NCBI RefSeq assembly: GCF_028389875.1
Contig: NC_084671.1
Location: 439,001 to 503,000 of the forward strand
DNA from: Rhea pennata
Taxonomy: Eukaryota > Chordata > Aves > Rheiformes > Rheidae
Length of the DNA stretch: 64,000 nucleotides
Reading direction: 5' to 3'
Below are positions 10,701 through 22,080 of the stretch, piece by piece; position 1 is the first letter of the stretch, and every line of letters starts with the position of its first letter. The translations under genes and the position numbers were made by a program. Below the pieces are notes generated by a model. It had not been told where the DNA came from. It ran no database searches and was given only the letters and a program-made list of their open reading frames with translations.

Positions 10701-11395
10701 CAGGTGATGCTGGGCTTGAAATGTGGCCTTAGCCCTTGCTCCTCAGCTGCTTCGAGCTCCCACAGCCCGGCACCTGGCGCAAGCGCCAGCCCAGGGGCTG
10801 GAGCTGTGCGAGGGGCTCCTGCCCTGCAGTGGCGGTGCTGCCTGTGCGGTGGGCGCGGCGCGGCGCAGGGCTGGGGGCGGTGGGAGCAGGCTCCGCCGCC
10901 CCGGGTTGGGGCTCTCCGCGGCCCTCGTGGCTCCGCACCCGACTGCGTCCTGCCAAGCTGCTTCGGCCGCGCGGTCCGTCGGGGCGGGCGCTGCCGCGGC
11001 CGCACGTGGGTGAAGCCGCCGGGGCTCTCTGCGGCGCCGCGGGCTCTCTGCGCTGCCGCTCGCCCCGCCGCCAGGCCCGCGCGGGCGCCCGGGCCAGGCC
11101 GCGGCTCCCCTCGGCCTCGGCGCGGCGCCCCGCGGCGGTGGGCGGGCCGCCCTCCGGCGCCGGCCTGCCTTTGCCGGCCTCTGCTGCGGCGTGTGGGTGC
11201 GGGTGCGGAGGGCTCCGGCGCCGCCGGGGCAGGCCGAGGTGGCCGGCAGGGCCGGGCGGCCTGCGGGCGCGGGCCTCGGCGGCGGCGGCTCGGCCGAGCC
11301 CTGCCCCGCGGCGGCCGGGCTGCGGGGTCGGACCGCCTCCGTGCTCGGTCCCAGAGGCAGACCGGGTTCCGTGCCCCAAGAACAGCAGTGCTGAC
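10701..11395. promoter_or_regulatory. CpG island C, possible promoter
   Basis: This is one of the two densest CpG stretches of the window: 11101-11160 holds 13 CpGs. GC boxes are visible at 10981-10988 (GGGGCGGG), 11063-11069 (CCCCGCC, minus sense) and 11140-11146 (GGGCGGG), with an E-box CACGTG at 11003-11008. The island ends sharply near 11,395 at a stretch of ordinary composition. The overlapping long frames (10704-11510 plus, 10729-11571 minus, 10736-11488 plus) are proline-, alanine-, arginine- and glycine-rich in every frame, which is a composition effect. It probably marks a promoter, direction unknown. Confidence 0.7.
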
Positions 11396-14300
11396 AGCAG
11401 ATCCTTATGGAACAACCCCTTCTTCTTTGTATTTTTGCTGTATTTCGTGCTCATGCCTAACTGGCTGTGCGGTCGCGTTGGAACTTGAATCAGCGATGTG
11501 GTATTGCTAATACGAGGCTCTGCTTCCTGGCAGCCTCCAGCAGTTGCAGAGGTAGGGTCCTGTCCTCGCACTGCTCAGCACTTTACATCGTCTGTCCCTT
11601 AAACGCTGGCATTCTGCAAAAAATAGAGGTTTGCTTGATTGTTAACGCAGTTGCAATAGAGCCCGCTAGCTCTCAGATGTGAAGCAGGAGCTGATAATTT
11701 CCAGGTTCCCTGTACAAAACCCTGCTCTGTCTCTGGGCCTGGTGGTTTGGACTAAGGACTAGACGTGTCCCTTGGGTGGCGGACGCCTGCCGGCGTCTGC
11801 TGAGCCATGGGAGCCCGTCGTCCTCGGGGGAATCCGGGAAGGAGGGTCTTGAAACAGAGGGCAGCAGCTAACGTCTGTCCTGGCCCTGTGGCTGGCACAG
11901 TCTCAGTGCAGCCTGGTGCTCCTTCGTGTGCAATGCTCGCTTCTTGTTCCATGCTACCTCATTGCAGCGTGGTCCTAACAGCCTACTGCGCCAGCCTGGT
12001 AAGAAACTTCTGGCCCTGCTGAGCTGCAACTGTAATTGTGCTTCAAAATGTCAAATCTGGTTGCAGCCACTTCTGTCCGATTCGCTAGTTTCTTCCCTGC
12101 TGTCCGTCCTGGGTCTCACTGGAAAAAGCAGTGTCTTGGCTTGTAAACCTGGACCCTGGAGAGCCCAAGGCTGGGCTGAATGCAGGTGCTTTTCAGAGTG
12201 CAGCAAGGAGGTGGGGAAGATACTGACCGTGCAGATGTGAGCATGTGGGAGATAAATGCCAGCATCCCTGGCAGGAGTGTTCAGCACCTCCATCAGAGCC
12301 ACGGGGTGAGGAGAACCTCCAGAAAAATAAAGGTTAGTTAAACATAATATTTAATGTTAATGAGCTGGATGCACAGCATAAGTTTTCTGACTTCAAAGAC
12401 TAATTGCACTGAAGTTATTTTGACTTACAGTAGCTGAGTTTTATTCATAGAGAAATATTCTCCGGTGAATTTGCAGTTAGGCACTACAGCATCACTTTAA
12501 ATAGCAGCATTAGTTTTGCCCTCCCCGTTATACACTCGGCCATCTCACAGAATGCACACAGGGGCCGGAAGATAACAGTAAATGCCATAGCAAGTTTTCC
12601 CCAAAGAAAACGAATCTTTCTGAAGCTTCAGAAATAACCCCAGGCTCTTGCTGTTTTTGAGAAATACATCCAAGATGGTGGCAACATATGAGTCCTCATA
12701 GCTGCTTTTGAAGGTCTAAAAGCTTTGTTTTCCAGGAGAAAAGCCTCTCTGAGCGTTATTTGTGCTGGACTGAACTTCAAACAGAATTGCTGCTAGGAAC
12801 TGACAGCAGACTTGGTATGACCACTTGTGGTATGTAGCGCAGCCCTGTCCAGGACAGAAAATCCCCCACCCTTAAATATACGTTTTATTTACGTTGGCAG
12901 TATACAGATTTCTAGGGATTTTACCAGTTATCCTGGACATAACACTTCAAAAGCACCACTGAAGAAACACCTATGCAAATCTTTCTACTTCAAAACTTCT
13001 TAACTAAATAATGTGAGTGGGCAAATATGTTGCAGCCTGTTGGAGCTTAAAGTAGAAAAATGTTCAAAAGTAAAAGGAAAATATTCAGAGTATCTTTAAC
13101 TGTCACACAGACTTGGAAATTATATCAACTGAGGGAATATAGTGAGTGTTACTGCAACTTAATTTTCCCCAGTTAATTTATTTTGCACATTAATTGAAAT
13201 TTCAAAGTACCGAACTAAAATTCTTTCTAATGTTTCTGCAAACATGAGCTAGCAATTTAGTTGTGAGTGAATAATCAACACTTTGATTAGAAAAGAACAC
13301 ACACTTTGTTTTCATCTGAGTGCAAGTATTAATAACATGGTCATTTTTATGGGTGCAAGAAGGTTCTTCTGTTGTTCTACTGTATGACAAGACTTCTGCC
13401 CAGAGAAGCCTCCAGTGTAGGACCAAGCTCTTGTAAGACCTCCATTTATGGAACTGCTGAAGTTGCATTCGGACCACGGCTCAAGAACAGCTTGCAAAAG
13501 GAGACCCCGAGTTCAGCCCATACCCAGCCATAGCATGTAATACGATGAGCCTCACCAATAGCAGGATTTTCTGTCTGTTAAATGATGGCATGCACGCCCT
13601 GCAGCCCTTGGCTTGCTAAATATGTTGCACACTGGAAATGACCTGATGGGATCGCTATCCATATTTGGCCCTGCCTGTATTAACATGACTTTTTTTCTAG
13701 CACAGCTGCACTGTGAACTTGATTCACGCTAGCAGGGTGCTAATAAATTAACTTGCTCACGGCAGGCAGACATGCATTTTCTTTTACGGTCCACAGAATT
13801 GCTAATTTTCTTTCTTTCATATAGAGTAGTTGCACAAGTCCTGCAGCACTGGGCACCCTTGATGCAAGTGACTGCAGTTAAGAATGTTCCACCAGTCAAG
13901 TCATCTCCCTGGCTGAAAAGCCTTAAGGGCTTTGAAATAGGGATTGCAAAGGGTCACAAAGGTCTGCATCAATGCCACTTTATTTACACATTCCTTAGAT
14001 TTGGCCTCAAGCTCTTCTACTTCTTGTACTATTAACGAAATACACTAAAAAGCTGCATCTGTACAAACACTAGGCAGTGAGGTGTCAGATTTCCTCCTCT
14101 TCCCAGTTGTTCAGAAAAAAAGCGGTTAATGGTATTAGTGGAATCAGATGTTTTATGTGGCTGGGGAAGGAGAGGCTGTATTATATCCCCTCAATTCTGT
14201 AACTGCATCATACACACTGTTTAAACTCTTCTATTATGTGTTTGCGCTCTGAATAAATTACCTTGAAATGAAAGTAGAACTGGATGAAATTCAGAGTATA

Positions 14301-17300
14301 TGAGTCTGATAAAGACTGTGTAGTTTCCATTTGTGTTCATCCCAGACAAGAATGAAAACTTTGAAATTTAATATTTTTGTGTGGAATTAAAAATCCAAAC
14401 AAGACAGGAATATCTTTTTATTTAAATGAAACATTTCAACATTCCCAGAACCAGAGCACTCGCTGAATTGACTTCAAAGTCAATTTGCATTTGAAGTCTC
14501 TCCCCTGTTAAGCTGCATTTTTCAGCTAATACTTCAGGAACCTGAATCTCTCCCGGAGTCCAGAACCCTGCAGGGAGGCCGGCAGTTCCCATTGCCGCAC
14601 GGGGCAGACTGGCTATCAGGACATCTGCAGTATATTAGCAGAAACGCAGTCGTCTTTGCCCACGGAAAGGAGCGGAGGTGCAAACTGCTGCTGTAATGCA
14701 ATGTGCTGGTAAGGAGCTGCAGTGTAGTGCATGTTTGAACTGACACATCACAGAGATTTTCAGAGTTAAAAAAAAAAAAACAAAAAAGAAACAAAACAAA
14801 AAAACTGAAATGAAGTTGTTTCCGTTTTCCCAGAAAAAAAGATAGACATTTTCATGTTTTCTTATATCATTTTGTAGAAGCTAACTTTTCATCAGAAACT
14901 CCATTCAACAGAATATTTACATCCAGCCCTTTGCAAAATTAAATACAAATCAGTCAAGATCTGGGTTTATTCAGTCCAGATCCAGGTAGCTTTTACACAT
15001 CGGTGTTGCTACACGTCCCCGTGTGAAATTGCCCCATCCAGGGCTCCAAGCCAGAGCAGAGTAAGGTTGGTATCACCACGCCGCCAGCACATGCAGCAAA
15101 AACGAGGTGGAAAGGGCAGTTATGGAAGAGGCCTGGCAGGTCTGCTGTGGCGGGCGGGATGGAGGTCGCGGGGGGTTATGCGCTGTCCCCACGTGTGGGT
15201 CTCTCCTGAACAGGAAGGGGCCATAACGTTGCACCAGGACTGGGAAGCGCAGGGCACCGGTGCACGCCCGGGGTACGCTGTGCCTTTGCCCCAACAACCA
15301 GCAAGAGGCTGCTTCGCTCCCGCGTGCACAGCATTTCACGCGGGAAGCTTCATCCGGTGCTCGCCTCGTGCGCTGAAGCGGATGTCAGCACGAACGAGCA
15401 CAGGCAGGAAGAGCCCAGAGCCATCATCTCCTAAACCCAGTGCCAGTTTTGTCCTTCAGTGACTGCAAAAAGGATGCCCCCATGCAGGTTTTTGAGACTA
15501 GACCTGCTGAGATCCCAGGTCGCTGAGCAGCAGCAGGGCAGTAACTGTACTAGAAGGTTACGCTAGAAACATTCATGTCCTTGACATCCAGCTCTGGCTT
15601 CCAGCCATCTCCCACGCTGACCAGCGCGGCCACCGCCAGCCCGGTCGAAGTGGATGGAGGTGAACAGGCAGCTGGCAGAGCTCCCACTTCCCGGGCTCAG
15701 TCGTTAGCAGCGAAGCGGCGTGCGGAGAAGCTGCTCTTCCTGTCTCAGGTGTTGGTGGTGAGGAGGCTAACGAGGAGCGTGGGTCTGGCCAGACACAGCT
15801 TGCTCTGGAGGAGATTGCAGCCTTCCTCGCTGATATGGGTGTGCTGATGGTTTAAAATCTGCATTAGCTGATGGGGATTTTGAATAGCTTGGAAGTGTTT
15901 CCTATCATCTCTCTTTAGCTGGCAATCTGTACTCGTGTTTGCAGGGGGGTTGCAAGCCTCTGAGACAGATTTATTCGTCTTTTCTGTTTTCATCTTTGAC
16001 TGGCCACGTTTTTGAGCAACTGGTCGAGATGGGTTTCAAACTCGTCTCCTGGCTGGTGTCACTTCATTGTTTGGAGAGAGCTAAGCGATGCGGGCAGGTC
16101 GCTAACACAGCTGCAGGGTCGGTCATGGAGCTCAGGCATTTGTTACTGCGTGGACTCTGTAAGGAGAGGAGGAAGGAGGAGCTGGACTTCTTGATTCTGA
16201 GGAATATTACTTCAATAAATAAGGAAGACCAGATTTAACTATTGTAAGAAAGAATAGACTTTTTGCTGTTTTGTGTCTTATGTGATAAATTCTGGTCCTG
16301 AAATTGAGGAAGCAGTGGGAAAAGTAATATCATTAAGGAACCCAAGAGGTTCTCAGACAAAAGCTAGACAGACTTAACATTTCTTAAATACTTATAAAAC
16401 TTACTTCTTTTGCTCCCTAGTATTTCAGACCTTTGCTCTGCTTTATCAATAAGCAAGATGGGAGACAAGGCTAGTTGGTGAAAGGCTTTTGAACTCCCAT
16501 GAAGGGGTGTTTCCTGAAGACCTTTGCATGCCCTCAGCAAGTCCCAGAGTGTGGTGCAGAGCACAGCAACGACGTGTGACCTGCTGCGATAACCACACTT
16601 TTCTGTAGTCCACATAAAAGGTAAGTGCAGCTGCGCTCCTGCAGCACGAGAGCTGTTGTTAACGAGCAGAACTGCTGATGACAGTACCTGCATAAACTGC
16701 TGAACTCAAAATTCCCCCAGTCCTGGGTTTATAGATGAGTAATTGCAGTCTGGCTGTAAATAGCGGTCTGGGAGTTGCTCCAGGGACAGATCGGCTGACC
16801 CGGCAGGTGGACCAGCCTCCAGCCGTGCTGGACGTAGGGGCGTTGGTGTCTCTGTGCGAGTCTGAGCCCTGTGTCGCCGGTGGTGAAGTCCAGCAGGCAG
16901 CAGGAGAAGCTCCCTGCTCTCAAGGGCGCTCTATGCTGGCCTCGGCCCAGGGCGGCTGAGAACAGCTGCAGTTCCTCGTTAAACCTTTGAGCTAGGTTTC
17001 TTAATAGATTAATTCTTTCGTAAAGGCAGTGCTCTGTGCAACGGGCTTCACAGTTACACTGCGAGTTCATGCGTTTGCAATAAGAATCTCGGTAGTTCAG
17101 CGTGTTGTGAAGGGCACTTTGCTCGAGGGTGTCATTTTAAGCTTTTTGAGGGTTCTTAAAAATTTCTGAACTTTCAAACTAAATTCACGTAAAAAATTGT
17201 TGAACTCAGCATGGAATACAGAACAAAGCCTAAACCAGTGATGCTCTTGACTTAAGCAGTAAACACTGACAGCATTTTTAATATATACTGTATTTTAGTG

Positions 17301-18053
17301 GTGAATGCCTAAAATTCTTCTTGTGTTTTCTGTCTTCAACTATTTCTTTCTTTACTGTGGTTAGCCCTAGATCCTGCATTGGAATGAGCAACATGCAGAG
17401 ATCTAAGACTTGCAATAAGCTTAGCCTGGACTAGTTTGGTACGTGTTTTGTAGAAAAGTGTAGGTATTTTCTAGCAATGCTGTAGAGTTTTCCTCTTTTG
17501 CCCTTCAGCATACAGTTTTGTTTTCATGCTAACAAAAAGGCCAAGGAACACAGGAACTGGTGAACTAAGTGCAGGAGACCAAGCAGCGTGTCTCTGATTC
17601 TATGCTATGTTTGTGCACCTTTGCAAAAGCAGTCCCTGGCGTGGCCGTGATCGCAGCATGCTGTGTCCTGTCGCAGGCTCCCTGCGAGCTGATGAACGCT
17701 GTGGGTGCAGATGGTAACGCACTAACACCCCGGGCTCCGTTACGCAGGTCTGTGTCCCTGGAGGCAACGCTGCCCTGAGGTTTGAGCCCATGGAGACCAT
17801 CTGTTCGGATCCCTTCCAGTTTGGAAGAGGGCCCCAAGAGCTTCTGCCTGAGAGGACAAATGGACCAGAATGACTCTATCTGTGCAAAATAGCACATGAA
17901 GGGCCAAAGGTGGGTTCTGTCAAGCCCCGCTTGGAAGGTCACTGTATGACAGACATGTGGGGTTGCCCTTGAGGGAGCTTTTTCGTTACCAGCTATAGAC
18001 AGCCTAGACCTCTCCTAATTATAGCTTCCAGTTAATTACTGATCACATATAGG
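11396..18053. other. Unannotated DNA, mostly unique
   Basis: No gene or interspersed repeat is recognised in this 6.6-kb stretch. From about 12,300 to 14,500 it is AT-rich with high complexity and no evident repeat decay, so it could contain conserved noncoding elements, which cannot be judged from one sequence. From 15,060 to 15,760 it is moderately GC-rich with scattered CpG. Open frames do not exceed 131 codons and have no recognisable domain. Confidence 0.5.
14768..14804 (+). repeat. A-rich low-complexity tract
   Basis: An A13 run (14768-14780) is followed by A-runs interrupted by single C and G bases up to about 14,804. No SINE or LINE body is visible on its 5' side, so it is treated as simple sequence rather than a retroposon tail. 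Confidence 0.8.
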
Positions 18054-18574
18054 AAGAATCACCCAGACTCACAGGATGGTTGAGGTTGGAAGGGGCCTCT
18101 GGAGATCATCTAGTCCAACCCCTACTCAACTAGGGTCACCTAGAGCACATTGTACAGGATCAAGTCCAGGCAGGCCTTGAAGATCTCCAGAGAGGAGACT
18201 CCACAACCACTCTGGGCAACCTCTTCCAGTGCTCTATCACTCTCACAGGGAAGAAATTCCCCCTCACGGTCAGGCAGAGCTTCTGTGCTTCAATTTCTGC
18301 CCATTGCCTCTTGTCCTGTCACACGGGACAACTGAAAAGAGTTTGTCCCCGTCCCCCTGACACCCTCCCTTCAGGTACTTGTACACACTGATCAGATCCC
18401 CCCTCGGTCTGCTCTTCTCCAGGCTGAAGAGGCCCAGCTCTTGCAGCCGTTCCCCATAGGGCAGGTGCTCCAGCCCTCTGATCATCTTCGCAGCCCTATG
18501 CTGGACTCTCTCCAGTAGCTCCATGTCTCTCTTGTCCTGGGGAGCCCAGAACTGGACACAGTACTCCAGAATTA
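18054..18574 (-). mobile_element. CR1 LINE, 5'-truncated, minus strand
   Basis: On the minus strand the element reads from the distal reverse-transcriptase region of ORF2 ([20 protein letters not shown] at the start of the 18270-18524 frame, then [11 protein letters not shown] and [19 protein letters not shown]) to the 3' UTR, whose GGTTGGA and GATGATCT blocks lie at 18080-18115. A frameshift near 18,280 breaks the frame before the conserved RGNFF segment. The ATTCTATG tail is reduced to a trace at about 18,054. The 5' end is lost at about 18,574. It is a dead copy. Confidence 0.95.
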
Positions 18575-21353
18575 CTTCATTTTTTGTTTATGCTTACATG
18601 ATTTTTAACAGGACTGGGCTCTCATCTAGTTAGGATCTTCCTATCCAAGATAGCTAATTACAGCCCATCTTGTCATTGATGAATTAACCATTCTGAAGAA
18701 TAAGTCAGTAGGAAGTCTTTGGCAGTAGGAAAATGGTTCAATAAGGGTCAGTGTGGTGCTGAGTAATGGTGTAAGGCTACAGGCCTTAACCTAGGATCCA
18801 GCTGGTGAGAATTTTACAGTTTCCAAGGCACAATTTTTAATTTCTCATATGCTTGGGAGTATTATCAATAAGTTAAAATACTCAGGACTTAGATAAATCC
18901 AAAAATTCACAAAATGCCTTTTGGACTGTTTGAAAAGTCACCTTTTTCATGTAAAATATATTTAGTGTTTTGCTGATTCCAATGAGAAATATAGTCAAAC
19001 CTATAATTGCAGCAACTAGTAAATAAATTATAACTGCTTACTGAAAGAGGAAAAAAACACTACTGTAATGATATATGTGCAGAGCTGGTACAAAAAATAG
19101 TCTTCATTAGAGACAAAATGAGACAAATATCAAACATTGTACTAGTGTTTCTTCAAGACTAGCACTTAAGTAGTTCTTTGCTTACAATCCTTCTGTGGCT
19201 CCTTTCTGTATCAAAGTAGTTTTAGCCTAAGTTATTTGTATGAGAACGGATAAACATCTCTATTTGGAATTTCACAGATAGACTTATTAGATATGATAAA
19301 TATGGCACAGAAGTTGTGACAGCCTTCACAAGATGCTCTTTGTCCCTGGGCCTTTCGCTGGAGAACATAATGTCCTGAGGGGCCACTGAGGCTATAGTTG
19401 CCTGTATTAAGTGATAAAAAGAGATATGTTCAAATTACTGTACTAAATAAGGTGCTCAGATCACTGTGATGTAGCCTGTGACCAGTGCTTTTCAGCCAGA
19501 CCCAGCCAGGCCAAAGGCTTCCCGTTTGCACAGTGCAGGAAGATAATGTTAAGGAGTTTCCAAACCGGAACCCCTCTCCCACTCCCCAGTTGCATTATTT
19601 TCCTTAGTGCAGGTGTACTCTTCGATTGCATCGACGTGATGTGCATGGGCCCGTTAGCTCTGCTGGAGCGCAGCACGTCGTGGCCGCTGGCAAGACCATG
19701 CGTGGGCTTCTTTTGCCTTACAGGTACAGCACAAGTGAGAGGGGTTGCCTGCACCTCATCCTGAAGTGCAAGCCAGATGTGGCTGGTATCTTAAACCCTC
19801 TGACGGAGCCCCAGGGATCAGTATTCTCACCCAAAGCCTGGTCTAAAACACACGGAAGTCAGCCAGCATTAGTGGCCTGGTTTTTTCCAAGAGTGCAGAG
19901 AAGGAGTGGTTAGATACTCCATCATACTATGCTGGTCTTGTTAGCAAATTCTTTTCTATAAAGATGTGTCAGATTGTTTAGCCAGTTGAAGTAATCCAAT
20001 TGGCAGGAGAGTAACTTAATTCAATAAGCAGAATTTTAAAAACACTGGTTCTTTGTTTAATGGCTACATTCTGCAAAACTAGCTGCAGTTCTGAAATAAT
20101 CTCTTTCCCCATCCTTCCTGTATTATTCTCTTCCCATTCTGCATGTCATACCTCTTACTGCATTGTTTTGTCTTGGTATTAATTCACACTGGCTTTGCTC
20201 TACAGCCTCCTATTGTGATCTTTTCAGCCTAGAGTCACATTAAAGTCATCTACCTTCTTGATTTAAATATAGGGAGCTAAGTGGCTCTAGGTACTCCAGT
20301 TCCCCTGTCTCGTGCCCAGTGTAATAACTTACTTCTCTCTGAAGGGAGTGCCAGGTGTCTGTAAGACAATCCCAAACTGGAATGTGTGAATTGTGCAGTC
20401 AGGTGGCACAGAGATCCATCAGATCTATCTATAGATACACTCAGAGGAGGGGTTGGGCAGGGAAGAGTGAGGCTCTTAACAGTGCAGGGAAGAGTTTACA
20501 CCCACAACTTTTCTGTTGAATTTTATACTTGGAAACACAAGGGGTATTTTGGCTTTTGTTTTTAAGAATTGAGTTCAATTATCAAGAAGAATAAGAACTT
20601 TTCACCCTGTTGCTACAATCACAACTATGAGCACCAACAAATTCAGTGGAAATAAAAAGCAATCAAGACTACCAACTACATTTGGGTGGGAGGAAAATGC
20701 AACTTTCTGTGGTGCTGTCTTAAACCCTCTATAGTACTGCTCCATGCTCCAGAGAAAATTTCTTGTTCTGCACTTTTTTTTTTTTCCCTCCCCTGGTCCC
20801 TTTTCTTCTTTCCTTGTCTGTTGAACTGACTATTGAATGGTGAGATGGTGAGGTACCTAACTGCTGTGTTAGCAGTCACTGGGGGGTGGCTCTGCAGCAG
20901 GCCAGATATTTCTTGACCTTTGTTTTGTTTTGTTTTCCTCTCCAAGAGCTGTTTATTTATGCATAGACCAGGTTCCAGGGTGTGCATTTCGTATCACCAA
21001 CAGCCCTGAGGTTTTTTCCAAAGCTATTTCTTCCTTTTCCCTCTCCTCTGTTCTTCCTCATACCTTTCCTACCTTGAGAAAATATCACTATTGATCATGG
21101 GATCTCCCCTCAGCAGGGAGTACCATGGCAGTCTGTATTAGCCTAAAGCACATGAAGTTTGCCCCAAAGCATGTCCTGCAGAGAAGGGTTCTAGGCACTG
21201 CTGCTAACAGCTGACTTGATACTCCTGGGAATTTTCCCTCCATGATGCGCTGCTGCTTTTTCTATTCTACAGCATGTATCCAATAGTAATGTTTGGGTAG
21301 AAAAGAAATGGTGAGGGAAGACAGCATGATTCAATTCAGTACTAAACATTACT
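18575..21353. other. Unannotated DNA
   Basis: AT-rich from 18,575 to about 20,600, with no recognisable gene or interspersed repeat. It includes a pyrimidine tract with a T12 run at 20774-20785 and a short TGTTT microsatellite at about 20,919-20,938. Confidence 0.5.
20774..20938. repeat. Pyrimidine tract and TGTTT microsatellite
   Basis: A T12 run (20774-20785) leads into a pyrimidine-rich stretch to about 20,816. After ordinary sequence, about four TGTTT-type units lie at 20919-20938. Both are simple sequence. Confidence 0.7.
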
Positions 21354-21962
21354 TCATGATGACAGTAGGCAGCACCTCTGGGAGTAGATGCCTACTCCAG
21401 GTCTGCCCATGCAAACAAGCCCACAGCAAGCTGTTGGAGTAATATCCCAGGGCAGCACCAGAGAAGGTGGGGGAAGAGAGCGGACCCCTGCTGCCATTTG
21501 GGAGGTGAAAGAGCTCTGGGTGTGTTCTTGTAAGCGTTCTCCTTTTGAATTTACTTCTTTACGTTCTTCTTCCCACCCCAGTGGAAAGCAGAAGGGAATG
21601 GGAACCACAAAGGGAACCTTTTGGGCAGGAGTTCCTGGGATTCTTTGACCTCTCAAGGGTGGCGGGAGACACCAGCACTTGCATCTCCTTTGTGTTCTAA
21701 GTTTGCAAACCAGGAAATGTAGAGAAAACAAAAACTGTTCTCTCATTATCAGGTTCCTGCTGAGGAGAATTGGAAGAAGCAGGGTGACCCACTCAGGCCA
21801 AATCCTGCGCGGAGCTGTTCCAGTAACAAGGTGTACAGCTAGAGCGCAGCACCCTTTGGTCAACTTCAGCGCTGATTCCTTTGCTGAGGGAACCTGAGCT
21901 CCTCTGTCCCTCTGCAGAGAAGGAAATGAGTTAGACTTAGTCCCGCACCGTAAGGGAGCCAC
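21354..21962 (-). other. Unassigned 202-codon open frame
   Basis: This is the longest open frame outside CpG islands and CR1. It begins MAPLRCGTKSNSFPSLQRDR and contains a cysteine/proline patch near residue 95 (KCWCLPPPLRG). I recognise no domain, signal peptide or family. In sequence of middling base composition a frame this long is only mildly unexpected in 64 kb of six-frame translation. No promoter, splice or polyadenylation context singles it out, so it is more likely chance than a gene. Confidence 0.12.
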
Positions 21963-22044
21963 TCAGTGCACTGGAAGATCAGACCAGTGGACTTCTGCTC
22001 AGATTGATTTAATAGAGCAACCCAAAACTTCTAAAGGTCACGTT

Positions 22045-22080
22045 AAAAAAAACAAAAAAAAAAAAAAACAAAAAAAAAAA
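22045..22080 (+). repeat. A-rich homopolymer tract
   Basis: Thirty-six bases of adenine are interrupted only by single cytosines. No retroposon body is identified upstream, so a processed-transcript origin is not supported. Confidence 0.85.

Noticed and set aside
10704..11571. Three overlapping frames of 250-280 codons in CpG island C
   Set aside because: Same composition effect; frames on both strands overlap over the same DNA.
1571..12265. Identical 16-mer AGATAAATGCCAGCAT at 1571-1586 and 12250-12265
   Set aside because: One shared 16-mer in a 64-kb window is close to random expectation, and similarity does not extend.
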